Shown piece by piece: positions 1 to 5,426 of a stretch of DNA of 8,038 nt (the stretch's first letter is position 1; each line of letters starts with the position of its first letter). Source of the DNA: Muribaculaceae bacterium. Lineage in GTDB: Bacteria; Pseudomonadota; Alphaproteobacteria; Rs-D84. The notes under the pieces were generated by a model that did not search any database, was not told the DNA's origin, and was given only the letters and a program-made list of their open reading frames with translations. The stretch spans positions 1 through 8,038 of the forward strand of contig JAMPEH010000092.1 in assembly GCA_023665245.1 (NCBI GenBank), in the 5' to 3' direction. The translations under genes and the position numbers were made by a program.

Positions 1-173
1 GGAATTGACTACAACAGTTTTTTCCTGTCTTTATCACTGATTCCAACAACATCTCCGTTGTCATTTTTGCCAACATAGAGTGTACCGCCATAAGCGTTTG
101 CATATCCGCAAATCCATTCTAAAAACTCGTCATGCCACGATTCTTTCCATTCTATAGTCTGATGCTCCGGCAT
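1..173 (-). pseudogene. AlbA_2 (Schlafen-like) domain protein, N-terminal fragment with in-frame stop
   Basis: Reading minus from ATG at 173-171, 54 codons give a peptide starting MPEHQTIEWKESWHDEFLEW, followed by a CGYANAYGG segment, a TLYVGKNDNGDVVGISD segment and KKLL. This is the typical start of AlbA_2 proteins (the RecG-like/Schlafen group of putative DNA- or RNA-binding regulators), with the IEWKES, ANA-GG and G-(N/D)G-VVG signatures. An AGGTGA ribosome site lies 5 nt before the ATG. The frame meets TAG at 11-9, yet the next codons read Ser-Ile-Pro, which resembles the LLEDIP continuation usual in this family. That suggests a nonsense mutation in a once longer gene rather than a natural end. 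The window ends there, so the downstream part cannot be seen. It could also be a real short protein or a sequencing error. Family recognition is from memory of the motif pattern. Confidence 0.55.
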
Positions 174-526
174 ACTTGTCACCTGCTTTCTATTCTGATT
201 ATTAATTAGAATAAATTAACCATCTCTTTCGTCAAAAGAAATAGTTAATTTCATCACTCTAAGATCCATACCCAAAATAATGCGTACTTGGTATTTTGAC
301 AATTTATATAATTCACACACTTTATTATATAAATTCCAATTGCACAACTCCTTAACTCTGCATTTTTAGCAAAGCACGAATTAAAAAAGCCCAATCATAC
401 ACTTCAAAACCATCTTCATTTTTCCCCGCTTCATTCAGTATTCTTCCCATGTCATGTATATTAGTTAGCATAAAATATTCTGTGAAATCTTTCCAAAATA
501 TTGTATTCTCCTATTACAATCCGAAC
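174..526. other. AT-rich gene-poor stretch with ORF remnants
   Basis: This 353-bp stretch is visibly more AT-rich than the genes to its right and has no full-length gene. On the minus strand it carries two short readable segments in different frames. One runs from 471 to 352 and is listed separately. The other runs from about 347 (TTG) to 216 and reads LCNWNLYNKVCELYKLSKYQ, then a segment ending in ISFDERDG. Neither has a convincing ribosome site. They may be pieces of one decayed gene broken by a frameshift near 350-370, but I recognise no family. I see no tRNA, no clear terminator and no insertion-sequence ends here. Confidence 0.4.
352..471 (-). CDS. Small uncharacterised ORF (39 aa), possibly a gene remnant
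   Basis: ATG at 471-469 opens a 39-residue frame ending with TAA at 354-352. It reads MLTNIHDMGRILNEAGKNED, then GFEVYDWAFLIRALLKMQS. The composition is protein-like (mixed hydrophobic and charged residues, aromatic residues in the second half), which is why I list it. The same frame stays open upstream to a TAG at 513-511 and would add WKDFTEYF before the ATG, so the N-terminus may once have been longer. There is no clear ribosome site: a GGAAAGA lies about 15 nt upstream. I do not recognise the family. It may be noise or a remnant of a laterally acquired gene. Confidence 0.2.
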   Translation of the reverse strand: MLTNIHDMGRILNEAGKNEDGFEVYDWAFLIRALLKMQS

Positions 527-1213
527 TCATTTTTCACGAAACTCGCAATCTGCGTTGGAACAATCGTTGCATTTGCCAATATGACAACTCTGCGGATTAG
601 CGGTCAGCCCTATAAACGCACTCACACTTTTTGTTGGATACATCAGCAGGCTTTCCGTCAGCGTGAGCCCTATACGCTTTGTACACTCTAACTCGTCAAA
701 GATTACTTTCTGGTAATGCAGCGGCAGGTCCCCATATCCCGGGCTGAAACGCGGTCGCAAATATAGCGGATCGTCCTCTGTTGACATCTCGCTGCAGATT
801 TGTTCCTGCAGGAGATTACAGTATGCCTCAATGCACGCTGCGCCGCACGCCTGCGTGATCGTCGCTTTTGTCATGTTTAATATCTCGTATTTCTGCAGGA
901 GCTTGTCCGCCTCAAGCCCCAATGTCGCCGCAATCAATACCACCTTATCGCACTGTGCCAAATTTTTTGCCAGGTTCCGGCTCTCAAAGGCGAGCGTCCT
1001 ATTCTCCCCCTTTAAAACGACAACGGTCTCCGAGGCGCTGCAGGTGTATATTTTATAGATATTTCTGGGCTTTATCGCGCTGAGCAGACAGTCAAGGACT
1101 TCTGCTATCATGGCATCAACCTTGTCATCCGGTGTCTTTGCGCCATATCCAAGATACCGGTATATCTCCCTGCGGTTTACCCTTTGTCTGATATCATCAT
1201 TAACGTTTGCCAT
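527..1213 (-). CDS. Vitamin B12-dependent methionine synthase activation-domain protein
   Basis: This 228-residue cytoplasmic protein matches the stand-alone form of the MetH C-terminal activation domain found in many Clostridia. In that family the domain binds S-adenosylmethionine and supports reductive remethylation of oxidised cob(II)alamin, keeping cobalamin-dependent methionine synthase active. Visible signatures are RPRFSPGYGDLPL (153-165), matching the family's Arg/Gly SAM-binding segment, and MYPTKSVSAFIGL (191-203), its conserved M-P-KSVS motif. The C-terminus adds Cys210, Cys215, Cys218 and Cys223 (CHIGKCNDCSNADC), a possible metal or redox site that I associate with the stand-alone versions. 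The ATG at 1213 follows GGGG with 6 nt spacing. The start lies in the first unit of a 33-bp tandem repeat, so initiation may be unusual. No other methionine-synthase gene is visible nearby. A hairpin at 1409-1433 separates it from the operon upstream, suggesting its own promoter in about 1326-1400. Confidence 0.85.
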   Translation of the reverse strand: MANVNDDIRQRVNRREIYRYLGYGAKTPDDKVDAMIAEVLDCLLSAIKPRNIYKIYTCSASETVVVLKGENRTLAFESRNLAKNLAQCDKVVLIAATLGLEADKLLQKYEILNMTKATITQACGAACIEAYCNLLQEQICSEMSTEDDPLYLRPRFSPGYGDLPLHYQKVIFDELECTKRIGLTLTESLLMYPTKSVSAFIGLTANPQSCHIGKCNDCSNADCEFREK

Positions 1214-1325
1214 AATCTACCCCATAGTATTACGAATGTTTACCATGATCTACTCCCTATCAGCACCAATGCTTACCATGATCTACTCCCTATCAGCACT
1301 AATGTTTACTATGATCTATTCCACC
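1202..1325 (-). repeat. 33-bp tandem repeat duplicating a ribosome site plus start codon
   Basis: Units begin at 1202, 1235, 1268 and 1301, exactly 33 bp apart; the last is partial. Read on the minus strand, each unit has the pattern GATAGGGAGTAGATC followed by ATG GTA AAC/AGC ATT, that is a ribosome site, six bases and a start codon. The unit at 1202 is the diverged copy carrying the real start of the methionine synthase activation gene (ATG GCA AAC GTT). The ATGs at 1246 and 1279 open mini-ORFs of about nine codons, for example MVSIGADRE, that end at TAG just before the next start codon. The fourth copy has ATA instead of ATG at 1312. Units at 1235 and 1268 are nearly identical. Confidence 0.9.
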
Positions 1326-1408
1326 TTACAATTGTGTAGAAGAACGCTCCTCCGCTATTTATTGTGAGAAATACACGTTGCGAAACAACATGCACTTCTG
1401 TGCATTAT

Positions 1409-1433
1409 AAACGCGCAGCATTGCTGCGCGTTT
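1409..1433 (-). terminator. Strong hairpin, likely terminator of the Cys-rich/DUF5662/GH13/Sir2 operon
   Basis: AAACGCGCAGC at 1409-1419 and GCTGCGCGTTT at 1423-1433 form a perfect 11-bp stem with a 3-base loop. It lies 18 bp past the stop codon of the Cys-rich gene on the minus strand. On that strand the stem is followed by TTTATAATG, so the U tract is short and termination may be partial. A second small hairpin (ATGCAC/GTGCAT, 1390-1405) follows immediately. The core stem would also form on the plus strand, but no plus-strand gene ends here. Confidence 0.75.
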
Positions 1434-1450
1434 CGTCGGTTAAAGGAACA

Positions 1451-1705
1451 TTAATCCTCTTTTTCCTCACAACCACAGGTATTGTTGTTGTCGCCAAACC
1501 CGGCAAAACCGCGCGGCTGTATCACCTCATTGCCACACCCGCATCCGCTGTTTGGTGACGGACAGGGAGGAACGACCGGTGTCGGGAATACGGGGCTGCA
1601 GCCGGACGAATCGTTATCGCTGTCACAAGTGCACCCGCAACTGCTCCGCTGACTGCCATTTCCAAAGCAGCACCACAGTAAAATAATCCAAAACCAACAA
1701 TTCAT
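1451..1705 (-). CDS. Small Cys-rich protein with hydrophobic N-terminus
   Basis: This 84-residue protein has 12 cysteines, mostly in CxC or CC pairs (residues 12-13, 23/25/27, 55/57, 77/79). A short aromatic, aliphatic N-terminal segment (residues 3-14, CWFWIILLWCCF) could anchor it to a membrane or act as a poor signal peptide. The middle is Ser/Asp/Gly-rich, then Pro-rich (VFPTPVVPPCPSP), and the tail is acidic. I do not recognise a named family. Similar short Cys-rich proteins are common in Lachnospiraceae, and the composition would suit a spore-coat, surface or metal-binding role, which is inference only. The ATG at 1705 has GAGGAG about 9 nt upstream. It is 69 bp downstream of the DUF5662 gene and is followed by a strong hairpin, so it is the last gene of that unit. 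Its ribosome site can pair with an upstream copy of its complement (1714-1721 with 1752-1759). Confidence 0.65.
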   Translation of the reverse strand: MNCWFWIILLWCCFGNGSQRSSCGCTCDSDNDSSGCSPVFPTPVVPPCPSPNSGCGCGNEVIQPRGFAGFGDNNNTCGCEEKED

Positions 1706-1713
1706 AAAAACAA

Positions 1714-1759
1714 CTCCTCATGCATCAAGCACTTTTTCTAATACTTAATATATGAGGAG
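1714..1759 (-). promoter_or_regulatory. Possible ribosome-site-sequestering hairpin before the Cys-rich gene
   Basis: On the minus strand CTCCTCAT (1759-1752), just after the DUF5662 stop codon, is an exact complement of ATGAGGAG (1721-1714), which contains the Shine-Dalgarno sequence of the Cys-rich gene. Pairing gives an 8-bp stem over a 30-base loop. In mRNA reading through from upstream, the ribosome site could be hidden. A transcript starting inside the loop would be free of this. The pairing is seen directly; the function is inferred. Confidence 0.35.
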
Positions 1760-1774
1760 CTTTCATTTCGGTTA

Positions 1775-2326
1775 CTATTTCCGTTTTCTTATCCGGGGAA
1801 CAATTTTTTTGCGGATGTAGCGCATCGTATAGTCCTCGCCCTTGTCCGCCAGCATGCGTAACAGCATTTCAAGCTTTCTTCTCGTGTCCGGGTGGATAAA
1901 GTCTGCGGATTTTTTATTTCCGCTCAGATAATATTTCAGCGGCATATCGTCCGTGTAATTTTTCCTGTTGTAATTTTTGGAGGCCGCTATCCGGTCGATA
2001 AACATTTCAATCACGTACCGGTCCGGCATTTTCGCCGGAATAATCCCCTCCCCGGCGTGCGCACTGTAGTCCATCCAGTACTCGTAGTGGTGCTTATTTC
2101 TCCCCTTGTGGTGCAGCCACGCCGACGAGTAGCCTTTCTGTTTTCGCTCCGCATTGTTAGGACTCTGCGTTCCCTGATAATACTTTGCACCGACAATAAA
2201 TTCACTTGGCATATACTTGGACAAGTCATGCACCAGTCCCTGCCAATACAGACCGACAGCAAAACATCCCCGCATCACCATCATCTTGTGGTGTGTAATT
2301 GTCTTAAAATGTTTCCAAATATGCAC
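1775..2326 (-). CDS. DUF5662 family protein
   Basis: This 183-residue protein matches the DUF5662 family, which is widespread in Firmicutes and phage-like contexts and has no established function that I know of. The N-terminal half is rich in His: HHK (12-14), HDLSKY (33-38) and LHHKGRNKHHYEYW (71-84). These HD and HxxxxxHH clusters resemble a metal-binding HD-like helical core, so a hydrolase or metal-binding role is possible but unproven. The C-terminus is very basic (IRKKIVPRIRKRK), which may contact nucleic acid or polyphosphate. The start is GTG at 2326, chosen because AGGTGA lies 7 nt upstream and the reading frame agrees with the family start. That ribosome site overlaps the TGA stop of the GH13-like gene 6 bp upstream, so translation is probably coupled. 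No membrane segment is obvious. Confidence 0.8.
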   Translation of the reverse strand: MHIWKHFKTITHHKMMVMRGCFAVGLYWQGLVHDLSKYMPSEFIVGAKYYQGTQSPNNAERKQKGYSSAWLHHKGRNKHHYEYWMDYSAHAGEGIIPAKMPDRYVIEMFIDRIAASKNYNRKNYTDDMPLKYYLSGNKKSADFIHPDTRRKLEMLLRMLADKGEDYTMRYIRKKIVPRIRKRK

Positions 2327-2332
2327 TGCTGG

Positions 2333-4306
2333 TCACCTCTTCTGACTCCGTTTCATTACAGGATTTGCCGCATCGCTTTCCGGCAGGGAGGTCACTTTTT
2401 TGTTCTGCATTGCAGCTTTCTGTTTTCTCTCCGCTTCCGTCAACTTTTTTCCGATTAAAATGGAGACACTTCTCGGCGCGGCATCGATATACTCCATATT
2501 TTTCTCCTCGTCATACACGATGCTGTTCGCCTCTGTGCTGAGCGCGGAAACCCACTTGTGGTTTGCGATGGATGGCAGTGCAAAGCGATGGGAATTCCAG
2601 TGCATGTTGTATGCAATATAGATATAATCACTCTCACGCGCATCATTTTGTCCGCAATATAGGATGCCGATATGCCTGCTGTAGTTCTCCCGCTGCGCCT
2701 TCCACGCTTCCTCCGCATGGTAGGAGAGGTCCGGATAACCATACCCGTACCTGTCAAGCGTCGTGAGGCCATCGTCCAAATGGAGAATGCTGTGTTGCTT
2801 CCGAAAAGCAATCAGTTCCCTCACGTATGTAAACAAATCCTGATTCCGGGCAAGTCCCCGCCAGTCAACCCATCCAGTCTCATTGTCCTGGCAATAGCAG
2901 TTATTATTGCCATCCTGACTGTTTCCAAACTCGTCCCCCGCATACAACAGCGGCGTCCCCTGCGCTGTGAACAGAAAACTCAGCGCATTCTTAATCTGCT
3001 TGTGCCTGAGCTGATTGATTGCCTTTTTGCGCGACGGTCCCTCAACGCCACAGTTCCAACTGAAATTGTAATCTGTTCCGTCCGTGTTGTTCTCGCCATT
3101 CGGTTCGTTGTGCTTCTTTTCATAGGAAACCAGATCATTTAAAGTAAATCCATAGTAATTTGTGATATAGTTGACAACGCCGCACTGTGGATTGGTATTT
3201 CTCATGTGATGCAGAAAACTCTTGAGCATGTCCTGATCGCCTTTGAGATACTTGCGCATGTCGTACATATATTCGTCTCTGTAATACCCCAGTACTTTAC
3301 TGTGCGGCTTCGTATCATTCGGATAAATCTCATGCAGGTAAAAATCCTCGCACAGGATCTTGGTGTTTGCCAGAAGAGGCTCTGTTGCAATCAGTGTCAT
3401 AGGCAGTCTGCTGCCCTTGAGGTGTACGCCATCAATCTGGTACGCCAAAACCCAATACTTGATAATCTCGAGGATATATCCCTGTTTCACGTCATCCGGG
3501 AAATAGAACTGCATGATCACTTCGATGCCGTTCTTGTGAAGCTCGCGCACCATGCGCCGAAACGCTTCACATGGATTGTCGCCCGCCGCGTAGGATGCCT
3601 TCGGCGCAAAATAGAAAGCCTCTTTGTAACCCCAACAGTTCAACCGCCTTGCCCTCTGCGGCTCCTCGTCCAACGGCAGCTCCTCATCAATGTGATTCAC
3701 CTGATATTCGATCTGTGTCTTGGTAGTGACATCTGTGCTGTCCCACTCACACTCCTCGTACTCGTAAGCCGGCATCAGTTCCACCGCGTTGATCCCCAGC
3801 TCTTTCAGATACGGAATTTTTTCCATCAGTCCCTCAAAGGTTCCTTTTTTCTTCACTTTTGAGGAGGGATGTCTCGTAAAACTCCTGACATTGAGACAGT
3901 ACATGATGCTCTCGTGATAGGGAATATGCAACGGCGCGGTATCCTGCCAGTCATAGACACCGCCGTCAAAACCGCCACGCAACAGAGGACGCACAAACTC
4001 GCCCGAACGCCACTTCTCATTTCCGGCAATCTTTTTGGCATAGGGATCGACGAACACCTCATCCCCGATGAAAAAATTATACTCACAGTCACTTGCATTG
4101 ATTCCCTCGACCAGGGCACAACAGATATTTCCAATTCTGTGCTTCTGGTCAAAGATAATCCGTTCCTTTTGCTCAATGCCCTTCCGGTAGAAAATGATTC
4201 CGCACTCTTTGTCGGAAGCATTCACCATGGAAAAATTGATACCTGCCTCCCGGACAGAGGCGCCTAAAGGGTATGGTTGTCCACTATTAATTTTTATCTT
4301 CTTCAT
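2333..4306 (-). CDS. GH13 glycogen-debranching-like protein, apparently catalytically inactive
   Basis: This 657-residue protein has the layout of isoamylase/GlgX-type debranching enzymes: an N-terminal CBM48-like beta domain (about 10-110, starting PLGASVREAGINFSMVNA), a GH13 barrel (about 130-510) and a C-terminal beta domain (about 520-630). Family-specific stretches remain: GFTLNDLVSYEKKHNEPNGE (386-405), SWNCGVEG (416-423) and LLYAGDEFGNSQDGNNN (453-469). The catalytic regions do not. Region I reads MQFYFPDD (265-272) where active members have D-V-NHT. Region II reads IDGVHLKG (291-298), placing Lys297 at the nucleophile Asp. Region IV reads ITNYYGFTL (381-389), replacing the essential His-Asp. 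Glu320 may be the retained acid/base residue. The long loop after region I is also shortened. Hydrolysis is therefore unlikely; glycogen binding or a regulatory role is inferred. The ATG at 4306 has GTGAGG 5 nt upstream, 25 bp after the sirtuin-like gene. The tail (about 635-657) is basic and probably disordered. Confidence 0.85.
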   Translation of the reverse strand: MKKIKINSGQPYPLGASVREAGINFSMVNASDKECGIIFYRKGIEQKERIIFDQKHRIGNICCALVEGINASDCEYNFFIGDEVFVDPYAKKIAGNEKWRSGEFVRPLLRGGFDGGVYDWQDTAPLHIPYHESIMYCLNVRSFTRHPSSKVKKKGTFEGLMEKIPYLKELGINAVELMPAYEYEECEWDSTDVTTKTQIEYQVNHIDEELPLDEEPQRARRLNCWGYKEAFYFAPKASYAAGDNPCEAFRRMVRELHKNGIEVIMQFYFPDDVKQGYILEIIKYWVLAYQIDGVHLKGSRLPMTLIATEPLLANTKILCEDFYLHEIYPNDTKPHSKVLGYYRDEYMYDMRKYLKGDQDMLKSFLHHMRNTNPQCGVVNYITNYYGFTLNDLVSYEKKHNEPNGENNTDGTDYNFSWNCGVEGPSRKKAINQLRHKQIKNALSFLFTAQGTPLLYAGDEFGNSQDGNNNCYCQDNETGWVDWRGLARNQDLFTYVRELIAFRKQHSILHLDDGLTTLDRYGYGYPDLSYHAEEAWKAQRENYSRHIGILYCGQNDARESDYIYIAYNMHWNSHRFALPSIANHKWVSALSTEANSIVYDEEKNMEYIDAAPRSVSILIGKKLTEAERKQKAAMQNKKVTSLPESDAANPVMKRSQKR

Positions 4307-4331
4307 AAAACCTCACTGTTTGTTGTTGTGT

Positions 4332-5078
4332 TTAATCGACAATAAGAGGTAGGACTTTACAAATATCGTCTCTGATGATGAAATCAACTTTGCCGTTGCG
4401 CTCAAATTCATTTTTGGTAAAGAGTACCTTGAGCTGCTCCTGTTCCGGCGCCGCGCTGTACTCCAGTCTGTCATGGTACATATTTTTGCCCAAAATCAAC
4501 AGGACATCCGCCGCATCGCATGCCATCGCCGCCTTGGTCATAAGCTCCGCGTCCACGCGCTCCCCGACCAGACGTATCCCGGGTCTGATCGCCATATTGC
4601 AACGGTCGCACTGTGGAATGCCCTTTGCATTGATAATATATTGGATATCAAAATCCTTGTCACAGTGCGGACAGTGATTGATATTGATATTCCCGTTGAG
4701 ATCGATGACATTTTTTAGAGTTACATCCTGTGGAATCCCATGGAAATTCTGACAGATCACTGCGGAGAGTTTCCCCTGTGCCTGAAGCTTTATCAGGGCT
4801 TCGTAGGCGGTTGTGGAATGCTGCCGCATTGCGAGAACCTCGTTTTTATAAAAACGGTAAAATTTTTCCACCTTAGCGTTGAAAAAACTCGTCGAGAGCA
4901 TGTCCTCGGGGCAGAATCCGTACTCCTCCTCAATGCGGTAATTCTCATCATTGGAATCAAGATCTGTCCCTCCGCCCTCCACAAGCATCTCAATCCCCAA
5001 CACTGCTACGATATTGTGGGAATCTTTTATTTTTTTCCTTATATAGTTGATAATCTTCTTATCTGTTCTGATTTCCAT
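4332..5078 (-). CDS. Sir2-like (sirtuin) protein lacking the catalytic histidine
   Basis: This 248-residue cytoplasmic protein has the sirtuin order of elements. It starts with a Rossmann-like strand and glycine turn (IVAVLGIEMLVEGGGTDL, 23-40), continues with CQNFHG (109-114) at the TQNIDG position and DLNGNI (126-131) at the ELHG position, then a four-Cys zinc ribbon (Cys136, Cys139, Cys157, Cys160), RPGIRLVGERV (165-175) and LLILGKN (193-199) where sirtuins have the GTSL motif. Active sirtuins use the His of the HG motif to activate the NAD ribose; here it is Asn128. The GAGIS motif is also changed to LGIEM and the Asp of QNID to His. Zinc and fold residues survive, so it probably folds and may still bind NAD or ADP-ribose, but deacetylation is doubtful. 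AAGGAA lies 6 nt before the ATG at 5078. It is the first gene of the operon, behind a structured leader and a TTGACA promoter. Confidence 0.8.
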   Translation of the reverse strand: MEIRTDKKIINYIRKKIKDSHNIVAVLGIEMLVEGGGTDLDSNDENYRIEEEYGFCPEDMLSTSFFNAKVEKFYRFYKNEVLAMRQHSTTAYEALIKLQAQGKLSAVICQNFHGIPQDVTLKNVIDLNGNININHCPHCDKDFDIQYIINAKGIPQCDRCNMAIRPGIRLVGERVDAELMTKAAMACDAADVLLILGKNMYHDRLEYSAAPEQEQLKVLFTKNEFERNGKVDFIIRDDICKVLPLIVD

Positions 5079-5100
5079 TCCAGTTCCTTACTATTAGCAA

Positions 5101-5153
5101 ACAGGGCAGCTAGCACGCCCTTATCACAAGATACCTGCCCAAAAGCGACCTGT
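5101..5153 (-). promoter_or_regulatory. Structured 5' leader of the Sir2-like operon
   Basis: In the minus-strand transcript, ACAGG (5153-5149) and GGGCAG (5140-5135) can both pair with CTGCCCTGT (5109-5101), giving a composite or alternative stem. An inner hairpin TATC/GATA (about 5122-5133) lies within. The structure begins about 35 nt after the predicted transcript start and ends about 22 nt before the sirtuin-like start codon. It could be a cis-regulatory RNA or attenuator-like fold, but it matches no riboswitch class that I recognise. Confidence 0.3.
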
Positions 5154-5179
5154 CCAAGCCGGATGTCTATATGACAAAT

Positions 5180-5365
5180 CAATACTTATATAGCTATAAT
5201 ACTCGCATTTTATACCTTGTGTCAAGTAATTCGCGCTGTATTACCAAATTTGTCCTCATGCCACAACCATCGGAAGCGGCTATATCATACTTTTAACACA
5301 ATTTCGCATGAATTTTCAAAATATTCTTGATTTGTCCATACAATTTGGTTAAGATATAAGTATTG
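5180..5365. repeat. 12-bp perfect inverted repeat flanking the divergent promoters
   Basis: CAATACTTATAT at 5180-5191 and its exact reverse complement ATATAAGTATTG at 5354-5365 lie 162 bp apart. The left copy sits at the predicted transcription start of the leftward promoter. The right copy overlaps the -10 and -35 elements of candidate rightward promoters. Their mirrored placement would fit a shared regulator binding site; AT-rich sequence makes chance possible. Confidence 0.35.
5196..5225 (-). promoter_or_regulatory. Predicted sigma-A promoter of the Sir2-like operon
   Basis: On the minus strand a perfect -35 TTGACA (5225-5220) is followed after 18 bp by TATTAT (5201-5196). Transcription would start near 5188-5190, leaving a leader of about 110 nt before the sirtuin-like ATG. 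A palindrome TATAGCTATA (5189-5198) overlaps the -10 and start site and could be an operator. Confidence 0.6.
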
Positions 5366-5391
5366 GCAGCCGTATAACTGCACATTATAGC
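5363..5391 (+). promoter_or_regulatory. Candidate promoter for the DUF1292-DUF2225 pair
   Basis: TTGGCA (5363-5368), a 17-bp spacer and TATAGC (5386-5391) fit a sigma-A promoter with start near 5398. Alternatives are TTGTCC/TATAAG (5332-5337 and 5355-5360, 17-bp spacer) and a consensus TATAAT at 5412-5417 that lacks a good -35 and would give an almost leaderless message. I cannot choose between them from sequence alone. Confidence 0.4.
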
Positions 5392-5419
5392 AAACGACAA
5401 ATGTCATTTACTATAATGT
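5382..5419. promoter_or_regulatory. 38-bp near-perfect dyad upstream of DUF1292 (putative operator)
   Basis: Two 18-base arms, 5382-5399 and 5402-5419, are reverse complements at 16 of 18 positions around a two-base centre (ACATTATAGcAAAcGACA-AA-TGTCATTTACTATAATGT). The mismatches involve 5391 and 5395. The dyad covers the -10 of one candidate promoter and the TATAAT of another and ends 7 bp before the ATG at 5427. A dimeric repressor site is the simplest reading. If transcribed from further upstream, it could instead fold as an RNA hairpin. Confidence 0.5.
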
Positions 5420-5426
5420 ATAATTA

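Larger units (their letters stand above)
5079..5426. other. Divergent intergenic regulatory region
   Basis: This 348-bp AT-rich gap lies between two divergently transcribed units and holds no ORF that I would call a gene. It contains, from left to right, a structured leader (5101-5153), the leftward promoter (5196-5225), a 12-bp inverted repeat split over 5180-5191 and 5354-5365, candidate rightward promoters (5332-5360 and 5363-5391) and a large dyad (5382-5419). The part between about 5226 and 5330 shows nothing that I can name. Confidence 0.7.

Noticed and set aside
467..530. ATGA overlap start at 530 as a coupled small gene after the methionine synthase activation gene
   Set aside because: The ATG at 530-528 overlaps the upstream stop, but its frame ends after 21 codons and shows no recognisable content.
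1202..1325. CRISPR array
   Set aside because: The 33-bp units are contiguous tandem copies with no unique spacers, and no cas gene is present.
1892..2458. Plus-strand open frame of 188 codons across DUF5662 and the GH13 3' end
   Set aside because: It spans two convincing opposite-strand genes and their junction, shows no family signature and has shadow-like composition.
3206..3862. Plus-strand open frame of 218 codons
   Set aside because: It lies wholly antisense to the GH13-like gene, has no ribosome site of note and reads as a low-complexity His/Leu/Val-rich shadow of that gene's codons.
4332..5078. Defence-type (Thoeris/SIR2-effector) role for the sirtuin-like protein
   Set aside because: Defence SIR2 effectors need an active NADase site and normally sit with partner defence genes. 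Here the catalytic residue is lost and the neighbours are not defence genes.
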